Assembly (NCBI RefSeq): GCF_000972845.2
Contig: NC_040022.1
Location: 15,107,403-15,171,402 of the forward strand
Direction of reading: 5' to 3'
Length of the DNA: 64,000 nucleotides
DNA from: Larimichthys crocea
Lineage: Eukaryota > Chordata > Actinopteri > Sciaenidae
Below are positions 13,259 to 34,795 of the stretch, one piece after another. Made by a program: the position numbers and the translations under genes. Numbering within the stretch: the stretch's first letter is position 1; every line of letters begins with the position of its first letter. The notes below the pieces were generated by a model. It was not told the origin of the DNA. It was given only the letters and a program-made list of their open reading frames with translations, and searched no databases.

Positions 13259-14410
13259 GATGGAGCCTGTTTTAGTGAACTATGCTTGAAAAGCTTATCA
13301 AAGCTCACTTCTCACAGCCATGGCACCATAAGTGCGTGCCCAACTTTGCTTGTGTGCGCGTATGACTGTATGTTTGACTGTGCTCTGCTTGGCTCCTCGT
13401 TTGTATGAAGATCAACCAGTACTCATTACTGTAAAGTGAGCTACTTGACAAAAACATGCATGTCACAGCTATAGCAGTCAGCCACTGGACAGAACAACAG
13501 TTAGAAGATGCAGGGAGATGATTCCTGGAGTGAAATTCTTCTCCGCTCCAACAAAACTGTGCAGAAACTGCCGAATCACAAATTTAAAGAAGCAAAAGAT
13601 TTGATTATGGAGAAATAATTTACTGCACAATCAAGCTCAAGCTGATTGACACTAGCATGAGCCAGTTAGTGAACAATGTCCACAAAGTATCACATAAGCT
13701 CATGGAAGTGCAGTAAACATATGACAGATATATCTTACCTTAGATGTTTGTGATGTAAAAAAATCTATATATATATATGCCAACACTTCCCATTGCAGCT
13801 AGAGCTCATGTTGACCTGTCAACGTGATGAATCGTTTCAATACTGGATGAACTGAAATTCTGCTTGCTAATACCAAGAGAGCTAAGTGAAACTAAAATGC
13901 ATTTCCCAACATCTGTACTGACTGTTATATATTTCCATTATTAAGCAGCTATGTCAGAATGAGCTTTTTATTTCTTTTTTCTTTTTCTTTTTCACTTATG
14001 CAAAAGTACAGCATAGTGTACTTTCCTACTACACCCCTCCAACCTCTTGGACTATGCCAGACTTTCTGTCAGTAACAATAATACGTCTGATTCATTTAAT
14101 TTCAGTCTGTGTTGTGGCTAAAATGTTCGTCTAGTTGAAGTTGGGAAGATGATGATCCTCCTCGTGGAATTAAAAACAAAGCCATGTAGCTAATGAAGAG
14201 ACTTACTAAATAAATAAATGAATAAATAAAACCATATGGATCCCTGCAGTCATTGCACCTGGACCACACTAACTCTTACCCAACTTCGCCCAGATGCCAG
14301 TTTTTACATAATTGGATGATCTCTGTTATGTTCTGTCTGTTCAAACATATATTCCAGTGTTGTTCTTTAGATTTGTACATACAAATAAAGAGCTTATAAT
14401 TCTCATGTGA
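13259..14410 (+). other. kcnab1: kcnab1 3' UTR with polyadenylation signal
   Basis: Sequence after the TAG at 13256-13258. AATAAA at 14384-14389 is the likely signal, giving a 3' UTR of about 1.15 kb. Other AATAAA-like words lie in the (AATA)n-rich stretch at 14209-14230. The UTR is AT-rich, with TA runs near 13771-13779 and 13927. Confidence 0.65.
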
Positions 14411-14739
14411 TATGTTTTAAAGACCTACAGCAATTTTCTATATAACGTTATGGATGCCTAAAGTTTTACCTAAATGCCTAATATTTTGCCACTTATGAAT
14501 TAAAATAACAAAGCTTGAGTAGACTTATTGTTTGCTGAGTTACATTGTAAACTGCAGTAAAAAAAAAAAAAAAAAAAGACAAAAAACCTGTGACTTGGAA
14601 AAACTCTGGGGTAGTTAATGCTGTTTGCTGTTAAGGTTCATCTGTGTCTTCCTGTTTTCTAATAAAATACTGTGTGAATTTGTAAAAGTATAAACGCCTC
14701 TGAGACATTTTCCTCTTGTAACGAGTTGTATTTTGCTTT

Positions 14740-15194
14740 GTGACAACGGTTTCCATGGAAGCAGCAAAGGCGGGCGTTTCCAGGGAATTGGCCAATGAGC
14801 TGCTCTTGTTTAGAAGCGTGACTTTTGATTGGCTTCGCGGGACTGTAGCTCGAAGCCCGCGGTTTACAAAAAGAAAACTCTCACTGCGCACACAGTGAAA
14901 TAGCAGCATTAAAACCTTATTTTTCTCCCTACCTAAGATGCTAGAATCGTGCCAGTGGTGTCGGCGAAACTGTCAACATTAACTCGGAATAAAGTCGTCC
15001 AATATTGCTGAGGCAAACCTACTATTTCAGAAGCGAAACGGCACGGGAGCGTTTTGTTGTTTGTAGCATCGACGTTAGCAAATGGCTAGTTAGCAACGGA
15101 GGTAACGTTACCTTGTCAACTGGCGTCAACTGAAACTGTTGTTGCCCGTCCAGCTAGGAAACAAAAGCCGAGCACGTCCTTTCTACGACTTGAG
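14740..15194 (+). promoter_or_regulatory. pask: pask promoter and 5' non-coding exon
   Basis: Local GC and CpG rise between kcnab1 and pask. A CCAAT box lies at 14792-14796 and an inverted one (ATTGG) at 14828-14832, the spaced pair typical of NF-Y-driven TATA-less promoters. A GC-box-like GGCGGGC is near 14769. A splice donor (TTGAG|GTGAGT) ends a non-coding exon at 15194, and the first coding exon follows at 15313. The exact start site cannot be read from sequence. Confidence 0.6.
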
Positions 15195-15329
15195 GTGAGT
15201 GCTGTGTCAAGACCTGATATTAATAAATGTTATCGATCAAATATTCGCATCTTAGCTTAAACTGCAGCTGGCTAACTTACCAGGATAAACTATTGTTTGG
15301 GTTCAATCCCAGCTGGATCACCAACAACA

Positions 15330-25022
<9,693 letters not shown>

Positions 25023-25580
25023 AGACTGAATTTAAAGGGAGTGGAGCCCGACCATCCGTCCAACATTTAGTCTGCAGCAGTGCAAAGAAGAAAAAAAGGG
25101 AAGCTTGGTCGTCATCAAACACTACTTCGTTTAGAGACGAAAGACAAGGGTTGTGTGTACACAGTTTGCCACCAAGTGTAATGAATATATCATTGACAAG
25201 CTGTTTGTTGTTGGTCAAAATGTGCTTGTTGACATATTATGGGTTCCTGGGTGCAACACAGGAAAGCAAAGGCATCATCAAGTACCAACAGTTTTTGCTT
25301 TTATTTAATCTATCTTTTATTTATTCTTTGGATTTAGGGACAAATTTGAACATTACAAATCACAGTGATGTTTCATGATCCAGCTTTGCTGCAAAAAACA
25401 CACGTGATCACTTCCTCAGAAATCACACAAAGAACTTTGATTGAAGTCGAAGGGAGTCGAATAAATGTCGTTTTTATGTTTGTGATTTTAATATGTAATG
25501 TTTTAATTAAAAAATGTAAGTGTATTTACAATATTTTATCTATTTATTTTCATACATTAATAAATATTTTACCACAAACA
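25023..25580 (+). other. pask: pask 3' UTR with candidate polyadenylation signals
   Basis: AATAAA words lie at 25460-25465 and 25560-25565, in AT-rich sequence after the TAA at 25020-25022. The second is followed by a T-rich stretch and is the better candidate. Confidence 0.55.
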
Positions 25581-26116
25581 CTTCCTTTTTTATGCAAACA
25601 TTGTAAATTTGTTTGAATTGTATCTTCTTTATGTAGCCAGTGAACACAAATCATTAAATGGCAGCGCAATTCAATTTCTTTTGTCATTGCAGTTTCATCG
25701 AATCATCACAGTGGACTGAGATTCTAACTAAAAGCAAAACGTGGAGTTAAAATGCTTCTACAACCAATCATTAATATTCTACTATGTGAATTACAGATAT
25801 AGTCACATATACTGTAGATGAGATTAATTTATATAAGGAGAATAAGATTTTAGGTTTAAAAGAAAGCAACAAGAAGCAAAAAAGACTCATTTTAGACAAA
25901 TTATCAGGATTTGTCATAGTAATTTGCTCACAAATCCTAAAATGTGACTTCTTTCTTCTCTGGTAAAATTTTAAGTAATGATCAGTATCCGTCTAAAGAG
26001 AAAACATTTAAATCTCGGATTCATACTCTTGCTGTGCGCCCTCTCACTCAGCACATAGCGGAACCCTTGTCCTGGGTTGAAGTTAAAACACGGAGGTATA
26101 TTCATGACGGAGAAGC
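25581..26116. other. pask-mterf4 intergenic region and mterf4 promoter
   Basis: About 0.5 kb, AT-rich then rising in CpG close to 26116. It must contain the mterf4 promoter. I can name no TATA box or other motif with confidence. Confidence 0.5.
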
Positions 26117-28465
26117 ATGGGTACCCGGGTTGCTGCACGTCAGGTGAATCAAAATGCTGTAAACATGCTGACTGTGACATTTCTTCAGATTAATATGAAT
26201 GAATACTTTGTGAAACGTTTAATTTAACGAGCCGCGTACTTTAAACGTGTCGTAGAAACGACAAACTTCCGCTGTAACCTCCATGTTTGCTAACAGGCTA
26301 ATGACAGCGTAACAACACGAATGAAAGCATGCACGTAATCGTTTCTTTCAGCTTCTCAGGTGGACCGTGAGAAAAGCCTCCTCCTCCTCCTCTGCGTTCA
26401 GATCCCTCTTCCAGCCTCGGTACATCAGGTGCAGCTTGTTGTGTTCCTCCACCAGCCAGAGCCCTCTGCAGTCAGCCCAACGCAGCCATGAACTCAGTCC
26501 TCCGCCTGGAGAGCCAGCCACAGAGCTGTCCCTCCACTCTTTGCTTGATATGGGATTCACAGACACCCAGGCACAGCAGATGTATGACACCCTGTCCAAA
26601 GTCACGCAAAGAAGTGCAGCCAAACATGCTCTGTCGACTCTCACAGCTCTGCTTGTCTTGGGCCTCAATCCTTCCACTGTGTTGAAACTGCTGGAGAAAT
26701 GTCCTGAACTTTATACTGTCAAGGAATCGCAGCTTCAGCAGCGCATAGGCAACCTGCGGAAACTAGGTTTGGGCGAAGGTGAGATCATGATTGCTTCAGG
26801 TGGAAGTGTTAATGAGTTGCTCTGCATGATAATCAAACTAGCATTTTTTTTCCTTCAGGTAGTCTTCAGAGACTGGTGGCCTATTACCCTCCGCTCCTGA
26901 CTGTGCCTGTGAAGACGGTAAAACATGTGGTGGTGTTCCTCAGAGAGAAGTGCCTGTTCACCATCCAGCAGGTCACAGACATCCTCAGAGATAGTCCGGC
27001 TATAGTAGTGGAAAACTTGGATCATCTGGAATACAAATTTCAGGTCAGCGTGTAACTGGGACACAGTCGGCACTAAATAAGTGTTTACAGACTTATTATA
27101 ATTAACACCAAAAACTTGAAATACATACACTTGGGCCCTGGAAAAATTGTGATTCATTTATTCATTCATTAATTTACAGGCTTGATGATTAATCTACAAA
27201 TCAAAACAAATGAGGAATTATTAGTTTCAGGCTAAATTGAAATGTATAGAAGCTGAATACAATTTAACAGGCAACTGTCTTTAAACTACACATGGTGAAG
27301 TGTTGTTCTCATGGTAGACTTCAGATTTATTGACTTCCTCAAAACTTGATCAAACATCATATCTAAGGCCGCCATAGTTGTAAAACACAACAGCCACGCA
27401 GACATAATCCTGTTCACATACACTGTCCCAGTCAAACTAGACACTGGTTGTATACAAGTATGTACTATTTACTAAGAAAGCAGCATACTTTATTGTTTTT
27501 GCTAACAGCAAATGACACAAGACTAGATGACTTCAGATATTTGTTTGTACAGGTGTTCCTGTAGCTCGTCCGTCACCATCCATAATTCGATTAATTAATC
27601 CAGCTGTGATTATCTCACCCCTTTCCTTGCACTATGGGACAGTAGTGTCCACCAACAGCACATTTAAAACCAAGCATTGTTTTGTATGCATACTAACTTT
27701 TTGGATTACAACTTTTTTGGATTACACTTTGTTGCTTTTCCAGTATCAACACACTACGTTCTCTGAACCTGCTCAGTTGTGTGGATTTGGACACAGTTGT
27801 AGAGCTCTCCCTGGTGGCTATAATTAAACTCCACATCTTTTAGGCAACTGGCTGTGATTGGATCACAGTGGTGTTTTTAAGTGGTGTAAGATTTGGCTGT
27901 GGAACATTTCAGGTTTTGTGCTACTTTTAACCTGAGCTGATTGTTTAGCCACTAATAATCCCATGTGTGCCATATAGCTAAAAATATTATGTGAGGTTAT
28001 CAGCTATATGTTTTTTTGTCATTCCAAACTGATAAATGTTTGCTGTTTCTAACATTCAAACCTGTCTCTCCACAGTACGTCTACTTCCGAATGGGTGTCA
28101 AACAGGCGGAGATGGTGAAGTCCAGGTTGTTTCGTTTCACTCTGGACGAGGTGCGTCATCGACACTGTTTTCTAGAGCGCAGGGGCCTGTATCAAACCCC
28201 GGACAAGAAAGGACAGACGACCATCATCAACCCCAAACTGGATAGCGTCCTTAGCGTCGACCAGGACACCTTCCTCGCACATGTTGCCATGGCGTCATCG
28301 GAGGAGTATGATGTATTTAAGAGACTGATGGCAAGAGAATGGCAGGAAGAGGAGCTGCGGCGGGGCAGCATTGAAGCTGATGGTGACGATGATGTGGAGG
28401 AGGAGGATGAAGAAGATGAAGAGACTGGAGGAAAAAGTGGATACAGGAAGAGGAGAAAGAAGTGA
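26117..28465 (+). CDS. mterf4: Mitochondrial transcription termination factor 4
   Basis: Coding exons: 26117-26143, 26352-26778, 26859-27043, 28076-28465 (TGA), totalling 342 aa (human about 381). The protein acts in the mitochondrial matrix, where it recruits the rRNA methyltransferase NSUN4 and is needed for ribosome assembly. Residues 1-35 are rich in Arg and Ser with almost no acids (MGTRVAARQLLRWTVRKASS), a good import presequence that only forms when the 9-codon first exon is spliced on. Helical mTERF repeats follow, including LGLNPSTVLKLLEKCPELY, LRKLGLGEGSLQRLVAYYP and FTIQQVTDILRDSPAIV. The C-terminus is strongly acidic (EEEDEEDEE) and then basic, as expected in this family. It lies just downstream of pask in the same direction, as in human. 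The assignment rests on the mTERF repeats, tail and synteny. Confidence 0.9.
27044..28075 (+). other. mterf4: mterf4 intron
   Basis: One kilobase of AT-rich sequence. Nothing recognisable on either strand. Confidence 0.75.
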
Positions 28466-28536
28466 CATTGGAGAAGAGACTGAGAGCTCATTAAAAGAAG
28501 AATTTGCATGATGACACAAAATGACGTCTGATGATC

Positions 28537-28542
28537 AATAAA
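28537..28542 (+). other. mterf4: mterf4 polyadenylation signal
   Basis: AATAAA lies 72 nt after the stop codon and is followed by a T-rich stretch, giving a very short 3' UTR of about 95 nt. Confidence 0.75.
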
Positions 28543-28559
28543 ATGTTTCCTTTTAACAT

Positions 28560-29730
28560 TGTTTGAACTCAGGTTTGTCATCATGGTTCTTTAGAAAACC
28601 CTTATCTAAAACACACATGGAAGCGTGATATTGCGGATATCATTACGTAGCTAGTTCTCTTTTTAATGTACCCATGATGACAGCAACAGATTAGACTGAG
28701 CGGATAAACGGTGGTTTGAAGTTTATCCAAGTGGCTGCATCAGGTCATCAGGCTGAAAGAATTAGTACCCTGTATGAATAAATACATTTGTTCTGATGTC
28801 AGAAAGTTTTTTTTTTTTAGCTGCTTGGTGCAGTGAGGTTAAGAAGAAATTCGATTTTTTTTCAGTTCTCCAAAGAACATCTAGTAGAAAACGCTGAAAA
28901 AGAAACAGTATGAGGAGGAGTGGAGAGGATAAAAGTACCGCCCTGTTACTATGTGACAGGCAAGTGGCCATGGCTTTCTCTATGCCTATATTACCTGAAT
29001 AAGTCAACAAAGATCATCAGATAAGGCAGCCGGGTGTGACAAGTCGTACAAAACACCCATTGATTTTATAGAAGCGTCCGCCTTAATGGATGTGCAATAC
29101 TGAGAGGTTTTTCTGTTCTGGACATCAGGTAAGAAAACGTACCTTTGGTCAATCAATATTTTGTCAATAGCGTGTCAGTATAAAGTTTGGACTGAAGCAA
29201 GCAATTTTCTGTTTTTGTCTGTCTGAGTATTTGTAAGCATTTAAAGGCGTGGCAACGTTTACATCAGTCCCTAAATAACAATACCAAAAAACTTAATTTT
29301 ATATCATATTGATGCCCTATCTGAAAGGCTAATGTGTCTATATTAAAATTCAGAAGAATTCATAAAAGGATCAGTTTATGCCAACTGTAACTACAGTCAG
29401 TCAGTTGTGTTGTTATTCTTTGATTTGCATCTGTCTTGATTTGCCATAGAGGCAGAGTCCAGGCCTGGAAAACATCATATTTGAATTTTGAACCTATAAC
29501 CTATACAATTTGCTGAGTCTGCCCAGCCATCAATATGATATATACATGAATAGCTACCAGAGATATTGTTTAAGAGTCACTATTTCTTTGACGTGCATTT
29601 ATGTAGAGAGCAATGTTTGCTTCTAGAAAATTCTGTGTTTTTTTATACATAAAAATTTGCATGCATTTACATGCTTTCATTTTAAAGATGACATACTTAT
29701 TTTTACTCTATAATCTATTTTCTTTCTCAG
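28560..29730 (+). other. gpr148: mterf4-gpr148 intergenic region and gpr148 5' leader
   Basis: AT-rich sequence. A consensus donor (GACATCAG|GTAAGA) ends at 29128, and a pyrimidine-rich acceptor (TTTCTTTCTCAG) lies just before 29731. The gpr148 transcript may therefore have an upstream non-coding exon ending at 29128 and an intron at 29129-29730. This is inferred from splice signals only. Confidence 0.4.
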
Positions 29731-29796
29731 GCAGCTACTGGAGGAAGCTCACCATAGAATACACCTCAATCAGAGCATCCGTTACTCCGTTACAAA

Positions 29797-30756
29797 ATGA
29801 CGACATCAACAATGATTGCAAACTTCACTCAGGATTGGGTGGACATCCTGCAAAGGTGGCATCTAGAATTCTTTTTCATCCCCACCACAGTCATCACTCT
29901 GGCCACCCTGATAACCAACCCACTTCTCCTAGTGTGCATTTTTCTGTCCCGCGCCTTGCGTCAGGAGACGCGTTACCTCCTGGTGGCCAACACCCTGGTA
30001 GCAGACATACTCTTTCTCATCCTCAACCTGATCACAATGATCTGTAACACTATGAGAGCTCAATTACCCTGGATGGTTTGTGAGCTGGTCACAGCCGTTA
30101 CTGTCACCACCTACTGCTGTGCCATCCTCACTGTCACCCTCATGGTGGCGGACACCTACGCTGCGGTTCGCTGGCCTCTCCATTACCATGAACGTCTTCC
30201 ACCTGTCCGCACCCATCGCATTCTGCTTGGTGTGTGGGTGCTGGCGGCCATGTACCCTTTCACCCTGGTGATCATGATGGAGGTTCAGGGGAGAAGAGGT
30301 GCAGATGAGGTCACTGTATGTCTGGTCCTCATCTCCCTTGGCTTCTTTCGTTTCCAGGATCCGATGGGGATCAGTATCTACTTCTTTGTAGCTGCACTTA
30401 TCTGTGCCACGCTCATTTTTTACTGCTATATTCGCCTCTACATGGTGACAAAGACCCAAGGAATCTGGCAGAGCCGCTTCTCCAGGGCTCGGGTCACACT
30501 GCTGGCTCATGGGGTCCTGCTTCTGCTGTACTTTCTTCCTGGCTTTGTCTTTGCCATAGAGCTCTTCCTGTTCCAAAGGACAGACATAACCCTAGATGTC
30601 CGTGTGTGGGTCAGCACAGTCAATATGTGTATTTTAATGTTGCTGCCCAGGGCCTTTGCTCCATACCTGTATGGGCTGAGGTACAGGGAGATCTCTGATA
30701 CACTTATGCAGCTGCTGCACCGGCAGAAGAGACTGAGCCGGGTCACAGATTCATAA
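29797..30756 (+). CDS. gpr148: Probable G-protein coupled receptor 148
   Basis: A single coding exon of 319 aa with seven hydrophobic segments at about 25-50, 58-83, 92-120, 140-161, 191-215, 230-258 and 268-293. Asn9 in NFT is a glycosylation site on the short outer N-terminus. Cys95 and Cys175 can form the usual extracellular disulfide. The helix III end reads DTYAAVRWPLHY instead of DRY, and helix VII ends in PYLYGLRY instead of NPxxY. Matches to GPR148 as I remember it include LRQETRYLLVAN, TKTQGIW followed by SRARVTLLAHGVLL, and MLLPRAF. It is an orphan class A receptor of the plasma membrane with no known ligand. The related fish odorant receptor 131-2 group shares the SRAR...LHG and LPR...YG pattern but fits less well. 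The second in-frame ATG is at codon 6. Confidence 0.85.
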   Translation: MTTSTMIANFTQDWVDILQRWHLEFFFIPTTVITLATLITNPLLLVCIFLSRALRQETRYLLVANTLVADILFLILNLITMICNTMRAQLPWMVCELVTAVTVTTYCCAILTVTLMVADTYAAVRWPLHYHERLPPVRTHRILLGVWVLAAMYPFTLVIMMEVQGRRGADEVTVCLVLISLGFFRFQDPMGISIYFFVAALICATLIFYCYIRLYMVTKTQGIWQSRFSRARVTLLAHGVLLLLYFLPGFVFAIELFLFQRTDITLDVRVWVSTVNMCILMLLPRAFAPYLYGLRYREISDTLMQLLHRQKRLSRVTDS

Positions 30757-30851
30757 ATTTGAATTGTCTATATGTCTATGTACATTTTTCTATAGTGGAA
30801 TTACTTGTGATTTACACATTTGTCATGCTTTCTCAGTTGTCGTCAGAAACA

Positions 30852-30857
30852 AATAAA
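30852..30857 (+). other. gpr148: gpr148 polyadenylation signal
   Basis: AATAAA lies 96 nt after the stop codon (TAA at 30754-30756), in plain AT-rich sequence. Confidence 0.6.
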
Positions 30858-30879
30858 GATGCAGCTACAAGGGTACCCA

Positions 30880-32830
30880 GCTTAGATTAGATTTTCCCTA
30901 ACCGACCGAAAATACTGGACTATTTTTCACATTTTCTGTATTGATTGAAAATATGTTTGTTTGTGTATGTTTTTGTATATTGTGTATATAAGCTGTTTCA
31001 AATTGCTGTCCACAACACCAATGATGTAATTATGGCAGAAAAGCACAAAATCTCTTTATTTTGTCTTGTTTTTTTAAGCCTACAGCAGTAAAATTTAAGA
31101 ATAGTGACTCTAAAACACTGTGTGTAATTTGTCTGTAAATATAGAACATAAGCTCTAAAACTGAGGCATGCCCTGTGTGTTCTCAATAGTAGATACAGCC
31201 CTGAATGCTGCATGATTTGCATGATGTGCTGTTTGCTCTACCCCAGACACACACTCTTTGTCATTCTTGTCCTAAATGATACCTATGATGACTATCTTTG
31301 TGTATCTATCTATTTAAGGGTTTTATTACTCTTTTCCTGTTCGTGTCTCATTGTTGAGGCACCTTTAATACAATTTTTTGAAATTACAACCCAGTTATGT
31401 ATTTTATAATATATATTTCAATAATCATTATGTAATGTAAAAGCCAGGTTAGAACCTGACACTCGGTTTTATGGCCATAGCTACAATGCACTTATGTCCA
31501 TTTGCCCTCAAAAAGCTGTGCTTATCTAAAACTGGATGTCCAAGAAGAACATTAACACATGGCTTGGCAATTTAAGGCACTCAAGGAGAGAACATGGCAT
31601 TTAGGAAGGTGTGGTGGATAGTGATGACTCATGACGAGACACCCTGTCTGCAGGGACTTTTTTCTGTGCCATCTCTAACAGGTACAACAACTCAACAGCA
31701 GAGGGATGTGTTTGCCTGTGCACTGGACTGTGTCACTGTTCTTCACTGCCACAAAGCAGATGTGTTTGTTTGGTATCAGTAAGGCCTTGCTCCCTTCGCA
31801 CATGCTCTGAACGCCTGCTCCTCGTGCTCACTGCCGGCCTCTTGACACCTGCAGTTGGATCAGATGCCCACAAATCACTATTGTTTGCCATTTTTGTATC
31901 AGTTTCCACCACCCGAACGTGGTCTGCTTCATTTCTGCTCTAAATTGATTTATCTGTTTTTCATAAACAGGTTAGCTCTTGGCAGTGAGTCTTATTATGC
32001 TATATCTTTCCTGATGGTGCTCTCTGATTACATGGTATTGTTCTGGTGGACTCTTGCACCAGGTGCCTGAAGGTCGAAACTATGTTCCGCTCTCAGCTTC
32101 CCTACCTGTTCCACACCTGAGCCAGTTTAGAGTATTTACTGAAGTTGATTGTTGAAGTGCAGGTGTGTTGTCTAACTGTCACATCTAACTGCCAGTTAGT
32201 GTATTTTGTTGTTGGTGACTCATTATATCTGAGTCACTTCAAAGATAAAGACCTGTGACTGGTGATAAGTGTACACTATTGGTGTGTAAAAGGACAACAG
32301 CACTGTGTGTCTCTAATAAATATATTTCCTTCTACAGAGGTACAGCACGTTGTTCAAACCAGTGTAAACTGGATCAGCATGGTGGTCTCTTCCACATAAC
32401 TCAGTTGGGAGCTCTCAGAAATATTTTTCAACAGAATAAGGAAGTTGTGACATCCTTTGTTCCAACTTAGCTCCTCCTCCCTCCTCACCTGAAAAAAAAA
32501 GCACAGGGCACGCTTAACTTCATCCTCATCTCACGTGTCCATAGTATCACATTACAGCTTTATTGTTTTGTTGGACACATTAATATGACTTGTATGTTTT
32601 TGTTTGGCCTTCAATGTCTATATATCAAGTATAAAAGTATACGTTAAGGTTAGGTCTATTTAATGACGTTTTACTATATTATTTACGGTAAATACTGCCC
32701 GAGTAACGCTATGAACGTGGTGTTATTTTGCGTGTATTGCTCAACCCGCTGTCACTTCTTGTTATGAACTTTTTCTCCAGTAAAAAAAAAAAAAAAGTTT
32801 GTTTGCAAACAAAGGCAGCCACGTGGAGAA
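30880..32830. other. Intergenic region gpr148-klhl24
   Basis: About 1.95 kb. Short open frames (for example 31594-31782 and 32255-32470) have no recognisable family and no splice context. I see no RNA gene or named repeat. An AP-1-like TGACTCA occurs at 31625-31631. Confidence 0.6.
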
Positions 32831-33245
32831 AAAGAGACTCCTGGGAAGTGTAGTTTCTAATTGAGAAAAAAGTAAGCGTCGACTGTGGATTGAACTCCAT
32901 TACCCACGATGCACCGGAATGAACCAGCTGTGGACGCAGTGGGTTGGATTATTTTATTTTTTTTTTCGTCTGACAAGTATATATGGAGTTCAGTGTTTAC
33001 TGTTCGCTAGTTAGAGCTCTTTGTTTTCGTTATCACCTGAAAGTAAAAATGTTCCCGGCGGTATATCAGCTTACACTGTTTGCCATAAATACTCGAAGGC
33101 AGATATTGTAAAAGATACTGATAAACTCTTTAAAGGGTACAGATACAATTTTTCCTCCATACTTTTTTTTTTTGTTTTGTTTTTGTTTTTTTCGTCCACT
33201 TGCAACTGAGGAGGAAGCTTCTTCATCTGGACACTTCAGCACAAG
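32831..33245 (+). promoter_or_regulatory. klhl24: klhl24 promoter and 5' non-coding exon
   Basis: Two sequences resembling the ZNF143/STAF site face each other: CTGGGAAGTGTAGTTT at 32841-32856 (inverse orientation) and AACTCCATTACCCACGATGCA at 32893-32913. A consensus-like donor (CACAAG|GTAAAC) ends a presumed non-coding exon at 33245. The coding exon begins after the acceptor at 34767. The start site is not resolved. Confidence 0.5.
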
Positions 33246-34767
33246 GTAAACAACTTTTAACTAGCTGTAACAAAAGACTTTGTCAAGGTTTATGTGACTT
33301 TAGATTTGGGATTTGTCACATTTTATTGAAGACACTAACGGCTCGGATACTTTGTTTAAAAAAAAAAAAAAAAAAAAGTGTGTTGTCAAGGGCTAACGGT
33401 CGGCACGAGGCAAGTCTCCTTTGTCCGGTACACCGAAGCACGCGCATGTTGTTTACCGCCCGTTCAGCTACCTGGCTGTATTATAGCATATTAAAGAAGT
33501 ATATTAAACATACATACATATATATTAAATACACTTCACTTGGTTGTGTTTCATCTGTATTTAAATAATTAGATACAAAATAATTTCAACACTTTTTAAA
33601 ATAGCAAAAAAAAAAAAAAAAACAATAAACGATGAGTGTATTATTTTGTCATAAGCCTCTGTAAATTTAAAAGTCTTTATTACACCTGGACAACAGCAAA
33701 CAATAAGACAATTTCATTTCATTTCAATAAAATCTTTTCTCTTTTTTCATTGTTTGTTATTTGTTGTGTGCTATGTCATTTTAATGTATTCCTCCTCAGT
33801 AGATATTAGTCACTGGGTCAATAAAAAGTGCGTCAGACACCTCTGGATAAACCTGTCCTCAAGTCTACATGTCTCCAAGGAGGTGCTGCTGCTTGCTTGT
33901 AAATAACGCACGTGAATAGGTTGAGTCTGCTGAGCCTGAGCCAAAGTCTAAAAATATCCTCAGATAATTGACCACATAGGAGCAAAGGCTTTAACTGGGG
34001 CAGCATGGCCATAGATAAGATAAGTCTAATGTTTTGAGCAAATATCTACAAGAACTTGAGATTTGGTGTTCAAATTCATGGAGCACCTTTGTTGTTTTTT
34101 TTTTGTTTTTGTTTTTCCAGAGACAAAAGTCTTGTGACTACATAACTAAAACAAGAAAATATGACTCAATCTATAGCACTGACTTTGCACTTACTGATTA
34201 AACCTTGCTTGTGTCCGATAGCATCCCTGCCCCCACTCTCTTTCAAAACAAACCTGACTGACATGTAGGTTTGCCTTCCAACCGTTGCTCAACCTCTCTC
34301 CCGCCTGTGCTTCTTTGTCATCTTCCATTTCTCGCAGTTCATTGTGCTGCAGGGCACAACTGTTTCGCAGCAGTGATAATGTATGAGCAGCTCAGATTTC
34401 ATTCCTTGAAACCATGATGCAAGACATTTTAGCAGTAAGAAAAAAAAAAACATGTGACTCCCGCAAACAAAGCCCACGAGGAGGTGAATGAAGTTCCTCA
34501 TGGAAAAATAAATTATTTTTGATTTTCTTGAACCCATGAAGTAATGCTTGAGAGAAATGTTTGCGGGAGTCACTTGTTTTATTCTCAACACATGGTTTGT
34601 GGCTTTGCTTTGTTTGTCTGTAGTGAATGTTTTTAATTTGCACTACAGTGGTCTAAATAGGTTGCTATTGAATTCATGACCTCATAACTACTCCCTTAAC
34701 ACATGTGACAGGATGCCATAATAAAGTCAAATTTAAAAGCGTCATACTTCCTGCTCTCCACCCTCAG
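33246..34767 (+). other. klhl24: klhl24 5' intron
   Basis: AT-rich intron with several poly-A runs (33359-33377, 33606-33622, 34438-34450) and a perfect 16-bp inverted repeat (34454-34573). No open frame of note. Confidence 0.65.
34454..34573. repeat. Perfect 16-bp inverted repeat, 88-nt spacer
   Basis: GTGACTCCCGCAAACA at 34454-34469 is matched exactly in reverse complement at 34558-34573. The pairing extends to CA.GTG with one mismatch. It lies 220 nt before the first klhl24 coding exon and could be a foldback element or an RNA hairpin of the pre-mRNA. Confidence 0.8.
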
Positions 34768-34795
34768 GACATCTTTAAGTTGAAGGTGGTGCAAG

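Noticed and set aside
15297..15329. Upstream in-frame start for pask at 15297
   Set aside because: It precedes the splice acceptor at 15312, so it is intronic in the spliced message.
29797..30756. Fish odorant receptor of the 131-2 group
   Set aside because: It shares general features, but helix II and the helix V-VI loop match GPR148 more closely.
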